A stretch of 6,531 nt of DNA, from positions 1-6,531 of the forward strand of contig DCTK01000023.1 in assembly GCA_002329575.1 (NCBI GenBank), read 5' to 3'. Below the pieces are notes generated by a model. That model had not been told where the DNA came from and did not search any database. It saw only the letters and a list, made by a program, of their open reading frames with translations. Origin of the DNA: Sutterella sp. UBA1442. Lineage in GTDB: Bacteria; Pseudomonadota; Gammaproteobacteria; Burkholderiales; Burkholderiaceae_F. Every line of letters starts with the position of its first letter. The first letter of the stretch is position 1. Made by a program: the position numbers and the translations under genes. Positions 1 to 6,102 of the stretch are shown piece by piece.

Positions 1-962
1 ACCGGGTGCGAAGACGAGGGCAAAATGAACGGGAACATGGCCACTAAGGGCGTTAACACAATGCAAGCGATGCTCACGGAGCTCGAAAGAACTGCCGCCA
101 TCGGCTTCCAAACATATTGGCAAAGTACGCCCAAAATGGCCGCTAAAATCGCCAACGCCGGGATAGCGAAAAGTGCTGGGTAGGTCATGAAATTCGTAAA
201 CCAAGCCCCTTCAGCGGTTGTCACGGTCTTCAGAAGCGGATTGGCAACGCCGGCAGGATCAATATTGCTAGCAACATAACCCGTGATGCCGGCATAGACC
301 CAGATGCCACCAATGGCAAAAAGGAGCGCCGTAAGGCCGCCAGCAATGAGGCCGACTCGGCGGGCGCGCGCTTGAAGCTCACCCGTAGTACGAAGCAGCA
401 GGTAATTGGCTCCGTGGAAAACCGTCATAACGATGGACACTACGCCGCACAGAAGGGCAAAGGGATTTAACAAAGCCCAGAAGCTACCCGTATAGGTTGA
501 GCGAAGTGTCTCATCGAAGTGAAACGGTACACCTTGGAGCATATTGCCGAAGGCTACCCCAAAGATAATGGGCGGGACGGCACTGCCGATGAAAAGAGCC
601 CAGTCCCAGGAACTGCGCCATTTTTGAGCGCTGACGCGACTGCGGTAGTCAAAAGCAACGGGGCGCAAAATCAAGGCAGAAAGCACAATGAAAAGAGCCC
701 AGTAGAGACCCGAGAAGGCCGTAGCGTAGACCAAAGGCCATGCGGCAAAAATCGCACCGCCCCCAGTCAATAACCACACTTGATTGCCGTCCCAGTGAGG
801 GGCCACCGAGTTAATCATGATGCGTCGTTCAGTGTCATTTTTGCCCAAGAAAGGCAACAAGGATCCCACGCCCATATCTTGACCGTCCATGACGGCAAAA
901 CCTATGAGCAAAACGCCCACAAAAAGCCACCAAATCAGTTTCAGGATTTCATAATCGATCAT
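1..962 (-). CDS. cydB: Cytochrome bd ubiquinol oxidase subunit II (CydB), C-terminus cut off
   Basis: CydB is the second large membrane subunit of the bd-type quinol oxidase and pairs with CydA in the inner membrane; it carries no haem-ligand role in the E. coli enzyme but supports the haem core and the proton path. My translation from 962 starts MIDYEILKLIWWLFVGVLL and continues with GFAVMDGQDMGVG, FLGKNDTERRIMINS and APHWDGNQVWL (residues about 54-64), all close to E. coli CydB, including the Asp at 29 and the Trp-Asp at 57-58. The last residues seen (about 310-320) read VAMFPFILPSSSHP, matching the E. coli C-terminal part. About 320 codons are present; with a usual length near 380, roughly 60 residues lie beyond the left edge. 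The start is ATG at 962-960: another ATG at 969-967 soon hits a stop in its frame. The gene begins 6 bases after the cydA stop, so it is surely co-transcribed. Any cydX-like gene would lie outside the window. Confidence 0.97.
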   Translation of the reverse strand, partial: MIDYEILKLIWWLFVGVLLIGFAVMDGQDMGVGSLLPFLGKNDTERRIMINSVAPHWDGNQVWLLTGGGAIFAAWPLVYATAFSGLYWALFIVLSALILRPVAFDYRSRVSAQKWRSSWDWALFIGSAVPPIIFGVAFGNMLQGVPFHFDETLRSTYTGSFWALLNPFALLCGVVSIVMTVFHGANYLLLRTTGELQARARRVGLIAGGLTALLFAIGGIWVYAGITGYVASNIDPAGVANPLLKTVTTAEGAWFTNFMTYPALFAIPALAILAAILGVLCQYVWKPMAAVLSSSVSIACIVLTPLVAMFPFILPSSSHP

Positions 963-968
963 GATGCA

Positions 969-2537
969 TTACTCCTTAGCGGCTTGGTTGTTACGCTCGA
1001 AAAAGTAGCGACCCGTGCCCAAGAAACTGGGACCTGTTTTGATCAGGCGGATCATCAACCACATTTCCACCACTAAAAGTGCCGAGTAGAGCAAAACGAA
1101 ACCGGTCAAAGACCCCATCACGGACGAAGCCGAGAGGCTCGATGTCGAGAGGTGAACCGGCAGAATTTCATAAATACTCCAGGGTTGACGACCGTATTCA
1201 GCAACGGTCCAACCGAGTTCGCAAGCAATCCACGGCAAGGGCAGTGCAAAGAATGTTGCTTTCAATAAGCCTCGTTTCGTCGTAATGAGATCCTTGGCAG
1301 AGTAGTAAAGGCCGAAGGCAAAAATGGCCAAAAGCGCGATGCCGCAGGCCACCATGATGCGGAAACTCCAGAACATGATGTTGACACCGGGAATCGTGTC
1401 GCGAGCGGCCTGAGCAATCATTTCATCGGTGGCTCGGGAAGGATCGTCGGTGTACTTACGCAAAAGCATCCCGTAGCCCAAGTCATCCTTGACGGCATTG
1501 AATCGTGCTTGCAGTTCAGTGTTGGTCGGATCACGACGCAAAGTGGTCAGAGTTTCCATGGCGATGATGCCGTTACGCACACGCGCTTCGTTTTCTTGCA
1601 CGAGCTCTTTGATGCCGGGAATTGGTGTATCGAGCGAACGCGTAGCAATAATGCCGAAGACCCAAGGAACTTCAACAGCATATTTTGTGGTTTGCGTCTC
1701 TTCGTCAGGTAAGCCGAAAACGGTCATCGGAGCCGGAGCAGGAGCGGTCTCCCAGGCGGCTTCCATTGCGGCCATCTTGGCGGGTTGATCTTTAGCAACC
1801 AAGTAGCCGGATTCGTCTCCCAAATGAATCGTAAAGACTGAAACAATCAAGCCGAAAGCCGCTGCCAAGCGGAATGAGCGTTTGGCAAACTCAATATCTC
1901 GACCTTTAAGCAAATACCAAGCTGATACGGCAAGCACGAAAAGCGACCCGGTCACGTAACCGGCGGCAATCGTATGACCGAACTTGGCTTGTGCCCAGGG
2001 GCTTAAGACAACGTCAAAGAAATTGGTCATTTCCATGCGCATCGTCTCAAAATTAAAATCGGAGCCGACCGGGTATTGCATCCAGGCATTGGCAATCAAA
2101 ATCCACAGTGCGGAGAGATTGGAGCCGATGGCCATTAAGAATGTGACCAAAAGGTGAGTGCCTTTTTTCAGACGGTTCCAGCCGAAGAAAAAGAGACCGA
2201 TAAAGGTTGATTCTAGGAAAAAGGCCATGAGACCTTCGATGGCAAGCGGTGCACCGAAAATGTCTCCCACGTAGTGTGAGTAGTATGCCCAGTTCGTGCC
2301 GAACTGAAATTCCATCGTAATGCCGGTGGCAACGCCGAGAGCAAAATTGATCCCGAAGAGTTTGCCCCAGAATTTCGTCATGTCTTTGTAGATTTCTTTA
2401 CCCGTGGCAACGTAGCAGCATTCCATCACGACGAGCATGAAAGAAAGGCCAAGTGTGAGCGGCACAAAGATGAAGTGATACATCGATGTGAGCGCAAATT
2501 GCCATCGGGAGAGATCTACCAATTCTGTTGAAATCAT
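969..2537 (-). CDS. cydA: Cytochrome bd ubiquinol oxidase subunit I (CydA), long Q-loop type
   Basis: CydA binds haems b558, b595 and d, oxidises quinol through its periplasmic Q-loop and reduces O2 to water without pumping protons. The protein is 522 residues, the same length as E. coli CydA, and aligns throughout with a +2 offset. Haem ligands are visible: His21 (MYHF), His188 (KFGHT) and Met395 (FRIMVACG), equivalent to E. coli His19, His186 and Met393. Glu101 and Glu109 ([10 protein letters not shown]) match the Glu99/Glu107 proton-path and haem residues, and Glu447 (VAEYGRQPW) matches Glu445. The Q-loop GDESGY motif (240-245) and Lys254/Glu259 match the quinol-site Lys252/Glu257. The loop between about 240 and 385 is long, so this is the E. 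coli-like L form and not the short cyanide-insensitive CioA form. The ATG start has a good AGGAAG site at 2544-2549. The gene lies 27 bases downstream of the cydP-like gene and 6 bases ahead of cydB. Confidence 0.98.
   Translation of the reverse strand: MISTELVDLSRWQFALTSMYHFIFVPLTLGLSFMLVVMECCYVATGKEIYKDMTKFWGKLFGINFALGVATGITMEFQFGTNWAYYSHYVGDIFGAPLAIEGLMAFFLESTFIGLFFFGWNRLKKGTHLLVTFLMAIGSNLSALWILIANAWMQYPVGSDFNFETMRMEMTNFFDVVLSPWAQAKFGHTIAAGYVTGSLFVLAVSAWYLLKGRDIEFAKRSFRLAAAFGLIVSVFTIHLGDESGYLVAKDQPAKMAAMEAAWETAPAPAPMTVFGLPDEETQTTKYAVEVPWVFGIIATRSLDTPIPGIKELVQENEARVRNGIIAMETLTTLRRDPTNTELQARFNAVKDDLGYGMLLRKYTDDPSRATDEMIAQAARDTIPGVNIMFWSFRIMVACGIALLAIFAFGLYYSAKDLITTKRGLLKATFFALPLPWIACELGWTVAEYGRQPWSIYEILPVHLSTSSLSASSVMGSLTGFVLLYSALLVVEMWLMIRLIKTGPSFLGTGRYFFERNNQAAKE
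972..977 (-). promoter_or_regulatory. Ribosome binding site of cydB within the end of cydA
   Basis: On the minus strand the sequence AAGGAG covers the last sense codons of cydA just before its TAA. It sits 9 bases ahead of ATG 962-960, which supports that start over the out-of-frame ATG at 969-967. The arrangement suggests translational coupling of the two subunits, which is an inference. Confidence 0.7.
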
Positions 2538-2564
2538 GGTGTTCTTCCTGAAAGATTGATAAAA

Positions 2565-2792
2565 CTAAGTCGGCTCTTTACCGCTTTCGGCTTTGGTGTC
2601 ATCTATGCTGGCAGCTTCGGGGGCAAGAAGCGCCCGGCTGACCGTTTGAGCGTCAGTTTGCACGCGATGCTCAGGACTGAAAAAGAGCATAAAAAGGCAC
2701 GCAATAATCGCCAACTTACAAGCGAGCGTTACGGCGACTTTGATAATCAGTTTTCGGTCCTGAACCGAGACGGAATTTTTTTGAACAGACAT
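2565..2792 (-). CDS. cydP: Probable small cytochrome bd-associated membrane protein, CydP-like
   Basis: This 75-residue protein lies first in the cyd operon, 27 bases ahead of cydA. It has a short polar N-terminus, an Asp-Arg-Lys-Leu stretch at 12-15, one predicted membrane helix at about 19-38 with an internal Lys26, then EHRVQTDAQTV and a charged, probably disordered tail. That layout (basic residues, single helix containing a Lys-Leu, then a short His-x-Val plus Asp segment) resembles the family named CydP, a putative small subunit encoded just upstream of cydAB in many proteobacteria. Its role is not well established; by analogy with CydX/CydH it may bind and stabilise the oxidase. The assignment rests on position, size and topology recalled from the family, not on a search. 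The ATG at 2792 has only a weak Shine-Dalgarno (AGG three bases ahead). Seven A residues in a row follow shortly after the start. Confidence 0.72.
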   Translation of the reverse strand: MSVQKNSVSVQDRKLIIKVAVTLACKLAIIACLFMLFFSPEHRVQTDAQTVSRALLAPEAASIDDTKAESGKEPT

Positions 2793-2846
2793 GGGCCTAA
2801 GAATAGCGGGAAAGCGACTCTTTGGATAGGGTAAGAAGGATCATTG

Positions 2847-2876
2847 ATAGTTTTCGACTATCTGATCGATAGTCAA
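2847..2876 (-). promoter_or_regulatory. Candidate promoter of the cydPAB operon
   Basis: On the minus strand, TTGACT (2876-2871) is a 5-of-6 match to the -35 consensus. It is followed after 18 bases by AACTAT (2852-2847), a poor 3-of-6 match to -10. Transcription would begin near 2840, leaving a leader of about 48 bases before cydP. The -10 is weak and the exact position is uncertain, but a promoter must lie in this stretch because a terminator sits directly upstream. Confidence 0.3.
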
Positions 2877-2878
2877 AA
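2851..2878. promoter_or_regulatory. Inverted repeat upstream of cydPAB, candidate operator
   Basis: GACTATC (2856-2862) and GATAGTC (2868-2874) are perfect reverse complements separated by five bases. The arms extend with TTTT (2851-2854) and AAAA (2875-2878) if one unpaired C at 2855 is allowed. A further GATAG at 2846-2850 lies in the same orientation as the one at 2868, 22 bases away, about two helical turns. The dyad covers the candidate -35 to -10 region, which would suit a repressor or a redox regulator. It does not fit the FNR consensus: TTGAC and ATCAG on the minus strand are 5 bases apart, not 4. The binding factor is unknown. Confidence 0.45.
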
Positions 2879-2904
2879 GAAAGCGGACCGATTTGGGTCC
2901 GCTT
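2875..2904 (-). terminator. Rho-independent terminator of the DUF1801 gene
   Basis: A perfect 9-base-pair GC-rich stem, 2881-2889 with 2896-2904, closes a six-base loop. On the minus strand it is followed by TCTTTT (2880-2875), a fair U-tract. The stem begins 12 bases after the stop codon of the gene at 2917-3426. A second T-run (2906-2909) on the plus strand would give limited activity in the other direction, but no plus-strand gene ends here. It isolates the cyd operon from the upstream gene. Confidence 0.85.
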
Positions 2905-2916
2905 CTTTTATGCTGA

Positions 2917-3426
2917 TTAATGAATTTTCTTCATCGGCTTTGCATCGTGAATCAACTCAATGGTGTCTTCATCACGGCTTTTGAGCGAAATGCGCACGGT
3001 GGGAGGAGGTGCTTTTGCGGCCTCTTCGGTAATGCCCCAGATTTCGAGCATCTGGGCTTGTGTGGGCATTTCTCCGTTAGCAACGCGGCTACGGCGAGCC
3101 GTGACGGAATCTCGTACGATGCGCTCAATATGGTCAAGCGGAATGCGGTTTAAATCATTAAACAAAATCGTACGTTGGACAAGATTGACGTTGGGTAACT
3201 TTTCTTTGAAGGCTTCCAGAACTGTTTCTTCAGCCACAAACAAAATCATGGATTTTTCTTGAGATTGCAATGCAAAAAGTGGCCCTTGAAGTTCATAGAA
3301 GGCCATCGCGTGACGCATGCTTTCGCGGACTCCTCGAGCAGATCGGCGGATCAGGCTGCAAATTTTAGCCATGGCCACACGTCGATCCGGAGGAAGGTTT
3401 TGAAGGTAATCTCCAACAGTCGACAT
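2917..3426 (-). CDS. DUF1801 (YdhG-like) family protein with C-terminal extension
   Basis: The 169-residue protein is soluble, with no signal peptide or membrane helix. Residues about 4-110 fit the DUF1801/YdhG pattern: an N-terminal helix DYLQNLPPDRR, then a helix of the type KICSLIRRSARGVRESMRHAM, an F-Y-x(4)-G-P-L-F-A-L strand region and a strand SMILFVAEE. The family includes Bacillus YdhG (Fra), described as frataxin-like, but most members have no known function and I do not assign one. Residues about 115-169 form a charged, proline-bearing tail (EAAKAPPPTVRISLKSRDED) that goes beyond the basic domain. The ATG at 3426 is supported by AGGGG six bases upstream on the minus strand. The gene appears to be transcribed alone: it has its own candidate promoter and a strong terminator. 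Confidence in the family is fairly good; in function, none. Confidence 0.75.
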   Translation of the reverse strand: MSTVGDYLQNLPPDRRVAMAKICSLIRRSARGVRESMRHAMAFYELQGPLFALQSQEKSMILFVAEETVLEAFKEKLPNVNLVQRTILFNDLNRIPLDHIERIVRDSVTARRSRVANGEMPTQAQMLEIWGITEEAAKAPPPTVRISLKSRDEDTIELIHDAKPMKKIH

Positions 3427-3462
3427 TAAACACCCCTAAAAACTGGGAAAGACGAACAATGT

Positions 3463-3491
3463 ATTTTACACGCAAACGCGTTTTCTCTCCA
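3463..3491 (-). promoter_or_regulatory. Candidate sigma-70 promoter of the DUF1801 gene
   Basis: On the minus strand TGGAGA (3491-3486, 4 of 6 to the -35 consensus) is followed after 17 bases by TAAAAT (3468-3463, 5 of 6 to the -10 consensus). Transcription would start near 3456, about 30 bases before the ATG at 3426. The spacer contains a 10-base palindrome AAACGCGTTT (3474-3483), which could be a regulator site or chance. Confidence 0.45.
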
Positions 3492-3544
3492 CTTTTTACG
3501 GGTATCGTGATGGGAAAATTGCTAACAATATCGCATACATGCAA

Positions 3545-4042
3545 CTAACGGTAGAAGGTGTACGTTGCTTCAAACGGCACTTTTAACCATTGGTCTTTGC
3601 GGGCTTCTGTGCATGAGCGAGTCGGCATCCCGCCGCTCGTGTCGGTGCGCAAAACATAACGCACATTTCCGAGTCGACCGTTATTTTTATGCTCAATGAC
3701 GGAGAATAAGGCTTCGGGAATGTTCTTGCCGTCATTTTCTCCCACACGGATGATACGCGTGTAGATCGTTGAGCCGTCATTGTGAGCAAAAGAGAATCGG
3801 TAACCGTGTTTGGCAACGGCTTGATTGGTGGCAGGATCAAATAAGTAGGCGTTGGGCGTTTCAAAACGCCAGAACCAACCCTTCATGTCGCGAGAGCACT
3901 GGAAAATTTGCTCGCCCGAGGCTTCCAGTCGCATGACAGGAACGCTACCCTCAGGTACTTCTACCGGTGGCGTTTGAATAGAGGAACAGGCCGATAAGGT
4001 CAACGTAATTGCCAATAAACTTACACGGGTCAATAGCGACAT
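3545..4042 (-). CDS. DUF3455 domain lipoprotein
   Basis: The 165-residue protein starts with a lipoprotein signal peptide: Arg6, a hydrophobic stretch, then the lipobox LSAC with Cys19 as the acylated residue. Ser20-Ser21 at +2/+3 contain no Asp, so export to the outer membrane is expected by the Lol rule. The mature part follows the DUF3455 pattern: VPVMRLEASGEQIFQC (about 34-49), a Trp/Phe-rich WFWRFETPNAYLFDP, a conserved His-Gly before the DGSTIYTR segment, and the C-terminal YVLRTDTSGGMPTRSC and ATYTFYR. Members are periplasmic or outer-membrane proteins of unknown role in proteobacteria. The two Cys after the lipid Cys (in QIFQC and TRSC) could form a disulfide. The ATG at 4042 has no clear Shine-Dalgarno, but no better in-frame start keeps the signal peptide. 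It is divergent from the por operon; no functional link is evident. Confidence 0.84.
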   Translation of the reverse strand: MSLLTRVSLLAITLTLSACSSIQTPPVEVPEGSVPVMRLEASGEQIFQCSRDMKGWFWRFETPNAYLFDPATNQAVAKHGYRFSFAHNDGSTIYTRIIRVGENDGKNIPEALFSVIEHKNNGRLGNVRYVLRTDTSGGMPTRSCTEARKDQWLKVPFEATYTFYR

Positions 4043-4078
4043 GATGAAAACAACCGAAAATGACGAAACCTAAAGTGT

Positions 4079-4093
4079 ACGACAGTATGTCGT
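4079..4093. promoter_or_regulatory. Perfect inverted repeat in the lipoprotein gene upstream region
   Basis: ACGACA (4079-4084) and TGTCGT (4088-4093) are perfect reverse complements around a three-base centre. The dyad lies 37-51 bases ahead of the lipoprotein start. On the minus strand it overlaps CATACT, a possible -10 (4 of 6), with TTGTAT 17 bases upstream as a weak -35. It may be an operator for the lipoprotein gene; no regulator can be named. Confidence 0.35.
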
Positions 4094-4119
4094 GAATAAA
4101 AGAAGTATACAAACCTATC

Positions 4120-4146
4120 CGTTCGAATGATTCAAACGAATGTTTG
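4120..4146. promoter_or_regulatory. Two overlapping dyads upstream of the por operon, candidate operator
   Basis: Positions 4120-4138 form a 19-base imperfect palindrome, CGTTCGAAT-G-ATTCAAACG, with 8 of 9 arm positions paired. Overlapping its right arm, CAAAC (4133-4137) and GTTTG (4142-4146) form a second perfect repeat around GAAT. The hexamer CGAATG also occurs twice in direct orientation, at 4124 and 4137. The cluster overlaps the candidate -35 of the por promoter, a suitable place for a repressor or an activator. The odd centre does not match FNR (TTGAT-N4-ATCAA). Confidence 0.45.
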
Positions 4147-4159
4147 CTTTTGTTAAAGT
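4131..4159 (+). promoter_or_regulatory. Candidate promoter of the porGAB operon
   Basis: TTCAAA (4131-4136, 4 of 6) and TAAAGT (4154-4159, 4 of 6) are spaced by 17 bases. Transcription would begin near 4166, giving a leader of about 108 bases before the GTG at 4274. The leader holds a small hairpin, TCGCC/GGCGA (4173-4177 with 4183-4187). Both hexamers are only moderate matches. Confidence 0.35.
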
Positions 4160-4261
4160 TAGGGGTAGGAAGTCGCCTGGGTGGCGAGAGGGGAGTGTTC
4201 GTCACAAATTGACCAACAACTCTTGAGCACCGGCGAACAGCGCTTTCATCACGATTTTTTT

Positions 4262-4268
4262 GGGAGAG
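4262..4268 (+). promoter_or_regulatory. Ribosome binding site that fixes the GTG start of the gamma subunit
   Basis: GGGAGAG lies five bases ahead of GTG 4274. The open frame reaches back to another GTG at 4181, but the extra 31 residues are not part of the family, which begins directly with the glycine-rich motif. Confidence 0.75.
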
Positions 4269-4273
4269 AGAAA

Positions 4274-4837
4274 GTGTATCAAGTCAGACTTCACGGTCGA
4301 GGCGGCCAAGGCGTCGTCACGGCTGCCGAAATGCTCAGCGTAGCAGCCTTCATGGAAGGGCACTTTGCGCAAGCGTTTCCGAGTTTCGGCTCGGAGCGTA
4401 CAGGCGCTCCCGTGGTGGCATTTGCTCGCATCGATGAAAAAGAAATTCGTCTGCACGAACCCATTGATGAGCCCGATGTTGTTCTCGTACAAGATCCGAC
4501 GTTGCTTGAGCAAGTCGATGTGTTTGCCGGCCTTCGTCCTCAGGGCTATTTGTTAATCAATAGTGAACACACCATTGAAGAATTGGGACTGACCGAAGCA
4601 GTGAGCGCACTGCCTGCCGGTCACGCAAAAACGGTACCCGCAACACGTTTTGCGATCGAAAAAATCGGTCGTCCGCTACCCGGAGCCGCCATGTTGGCCG
4701 GATACGCTGCGATGACTGGAAATCTCAAACTCGAAAGTGTCCAAGCGGCCTACTCCGAGCGTTTCGGAGGCAAGATTGCTGAAGCCAATGCAGAAGTTGC
4801 ACGCTTGGCCTATGAATTTTTAACCTGCGATCGCTGA
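4274..4837 (+). CDS. porG: 2-oxoacid (pyruvate):ferredoxin oxidoreductase, gamma subunit
   Basis: This is the gamma subunit of a pyruvate/2-ketoacid:ferredoxin oxidoreductase, a cytoplasmic enzyme that converts a 2-oxoacid and CoA to acyl-CoA and CO2 with transfer of electrons to ferredoxin or flavodoxin. From the GTG at 4274 it has 187 residues, the usual length for the family. The N-terminal VYQVRLHGRGGQGVVTAAE (strand plus glycine-rich loop) is the hallmark, followed by an FPSFGSERTGAPVVAF segment at about 36-51, IDEPDVVLVQDPTLL at about 65-79, and near the C-terminus GAAMLAGYAAMTG and ERFGGKIAEAN. No Cys clusters are present, so it is not fused to a ferredoxin. The alpha gene follows after 9 bases. 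The match to the 2-oxoacid family is certain; pyruvate as substrate is likely from the alpha and beta sequences, while another 2-oxoacid is possible. The gene is called porC in some organisms. Confidence 0.93.
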   Translation: MYQVRLHGRGGQGVVTAAEMLSVAAFMEGHFAQAFPSFGSERTGAPVVAFARIDEKEIRLHEPIDEPDVVLVQDPTLLEQVDVFAGLRPQGYLLINSEHTIEELGLTEAVSALPAGHAKTVPATRFAIEKIGRPLPGAAMLAGYAAMTGNLKLESVQAAYSERFGGKIAEANAEVARLAYEFLTCDR

Positions 4838-4846
4838 GGTATATCC

Positions 4847-6100
4847 ATGCTCAAACAAATTGAAGGCAGTTTAGGGGTCGCTTTAAGCGTGGCGCTGTGT
4901 CGCCCGGAAGTTATCTGTGCGTATCCGATTTCCCCTCAAACGCACATTGTGGAAAATTTGGGCAATCTGGTGCGTCAAGGCAAGATTGATCCTTGTGAAT
5001 TCATTAACGTCGAAAGTGAATTTGCTGCGATGAGTACGGCGATCGGTGCATCGGTGGCCGGAGCCCGTGCCTACACCGCTACGGCTTCCCAAGGGTTGCT
5101 ATTTATGGTTGAGGCCATTTATAACGCTTCCGGCCTGGGATTGCCGATTGTGATGACAGTTGCCAATCGTGCGATCGGCGCACCGATTAACATTTGGAAT
5201 GACCACTCAGACTCTCTATCCCAGAGAGACAGCGGTTGGATCCAGCTTTTTGTCGAAAGCAATCAGCAAGCTGTGGATGTCCATATTCAAGCTTTCAAAA
5301 TTGCTGAATTATTAAGTGTTCCCGTCATGGTTTGTATGGACGGCTTTGTGCTTACGCACGCCGTTGACCGTGTTGACATCCCGCAACAAGAAGAGGTCGA
5401 CAGGTTCTTGCCGCCTTATTGCCCGCGTCAAATACTGGATCCGGCGCGCCCGGTTTCCATCGGTGCAATGGTGGGCCCCGAGGCCTTTACTGAAGTTCGC
5501 TATCTGGCGCACGCCAAGATGGTGTCAGCGTTAGGCTGTATTGAAGCCGTACAAGACGAATTTAAGGCAGTTTTCGGACGTGACTCCGGCGGGCTTTTAC
5601 ACGCTTACCGTTGTGAGGATGCCGATATCCGAATCATTGCGATGGGCTCGTCCGTGGGAACGATTCAAGAAGCGGTCGATGAAATGCGTGAAGAGGGCAT
5701 TAAGGTTGGCGTTATCTCGCTTCGCTCGTACCGTCCTTTCCCCTCAAGAGCGTTACGCGCTGCTTTGCAAGGGGCTAAGACTGCAATTGTCTTTGAGCGT
5801 GCCATTAGCGTTGGAGCGGGCGGCCCTGTCATGGGAGACGTGGTGATGGCGCTTCGCGGCAGTAGTGTTGAATTGAAAAACGTGATCGGCGGCTTGGGCG
5901 GTCGAGCCGTAACAAAGAAGAGTATCAAGGGAGTTGTTCAAGCTGCGGTTGCCGATAAGCTTGAAGATTTGACCTTCATGGACTTAGACGCCGATCTCGT
6001 ACGTCGACAGCTCGAACGTGAACGTAGCGAGCATCGTTGTGGTCCAGTGGCAGAGTCCATCATGCACGATGTAGCCGTGCGCAATAGAGCAAGGAGCTGA
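4847..6100 (+). CDS. porA: Pyruvate:ferredoxin oxidoreductase, alpha subunit
   Basis: The alpha subunit provides the pyrimidine-binding domain for thiamine diphosphate and the transketolase C-terminal-like domain. It has 417 residues, near the usual length of about 400. Visible motifs are [12 protein letters not shown] at 25-36, [16 protein letters not shown] at 54-69 with Glu58 as the likely cofactor-activating Glu, [11 protein letters not shown] at 77-87, [13 protein letters not shown] at 105-117 with Arg108 the probable substrate-carboxylate Arg (Arg114 in the Desulfovibrio enzyme), and [17 protein letters not shown] at 118-134. The second domain begins near residue 255 ([20 protein letters not shown]) and includes [13 protein letters not shown]. 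Ser29 stands where many family members have Thr (YPITP), a mild change. There is no CxxCxxCxxxC ferredoxin motif. The start is ATG with TGAGGT six bases upstream, overlapping the gamma stop. The beta gene starts two bases after its stop. Confidence 0.94.
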   Translation: MLKQIEGSLGVALSVALCRPEVICAYPISPQTHIVENLGNLVRQGKIDPCEFINVESEFAAMSTAIGASVAGARAYTATASQGLLFMVEAIYNASGLGLPIVMTVANRAIGAPINIWNDHSDSLSQRDSGWIQLFVESNQQAVDVHIQAFKIAELLSVPVMVCMDGFVLTHAVDRVDIPQQEEVDRFLPPYCPRQILDPARPVSIGAMVGPEAFTEVRYLAHAKMVSALGCIEAVQDEFKAVFGRDSGGLLHAYRCEDADIRIIAMGSSVGTIQEAVDEMREEGIKVGVISLRSYRPFPSRALRAALQGAKTAIVFERAISVGAGGPVMGDVVMALRGSSVELKNVIGGLGGRAVTKKSIKGVVQAAVADKLEDLTFMDLDADLVRRQLERERSEHRCGPVAESIMHDVAVRNRARS

Positions 6101-6102
6101 TC

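Noticed and set aside
1489..1788. Plus-strand open frames inside cydA and cydB, e.g. 519-773, 780-1076 and 1489-1788
   Set aside because: They lie opposite strongly conserved coding sequence and resemble no protein family.
2556..2834. Plus-strand open frame opposite the cydP-like gene
   Set aside because: It extends over the operon promoter region and has no recognisable content; the minus-strand frame has a membrane helix and a fitting operon position.
2844..2876. FNR/ANR box ahead of cydPAB
   Set aside because: TTGAC and ATCAG halves are present on the minus strand but are separated by 5 bases, not 4, and the halves are imperfect.
3474..3483. Palindrome AAACGCGTTT as an operator
   Set aside because: A single 10-base palindrome can arise by chance and has no partner; kept only as a remark on the promoter.
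3514..3544. Terminator after the lipoprotein gene
   Set aside because: Only a 4-base-pair ATTG/CAAT stem before a TTTT run is visible on the minus strand, too weak to call.
3951..4205. Minus-strand 84-residue open frame over the divergent region
   Set aside because: It overlaps the lipoprotein signal peptide coding region in another frame and runs through the regulatory dyads; no family resemblance.
4181..4273. Upstream GTG that would add 31 residues to the gamma subunit
   Set aside because: The added sequence is unlike the family N-terminus, while GTG 4274 has a good Shine-Dalgarno and starts exactly where the family starts.
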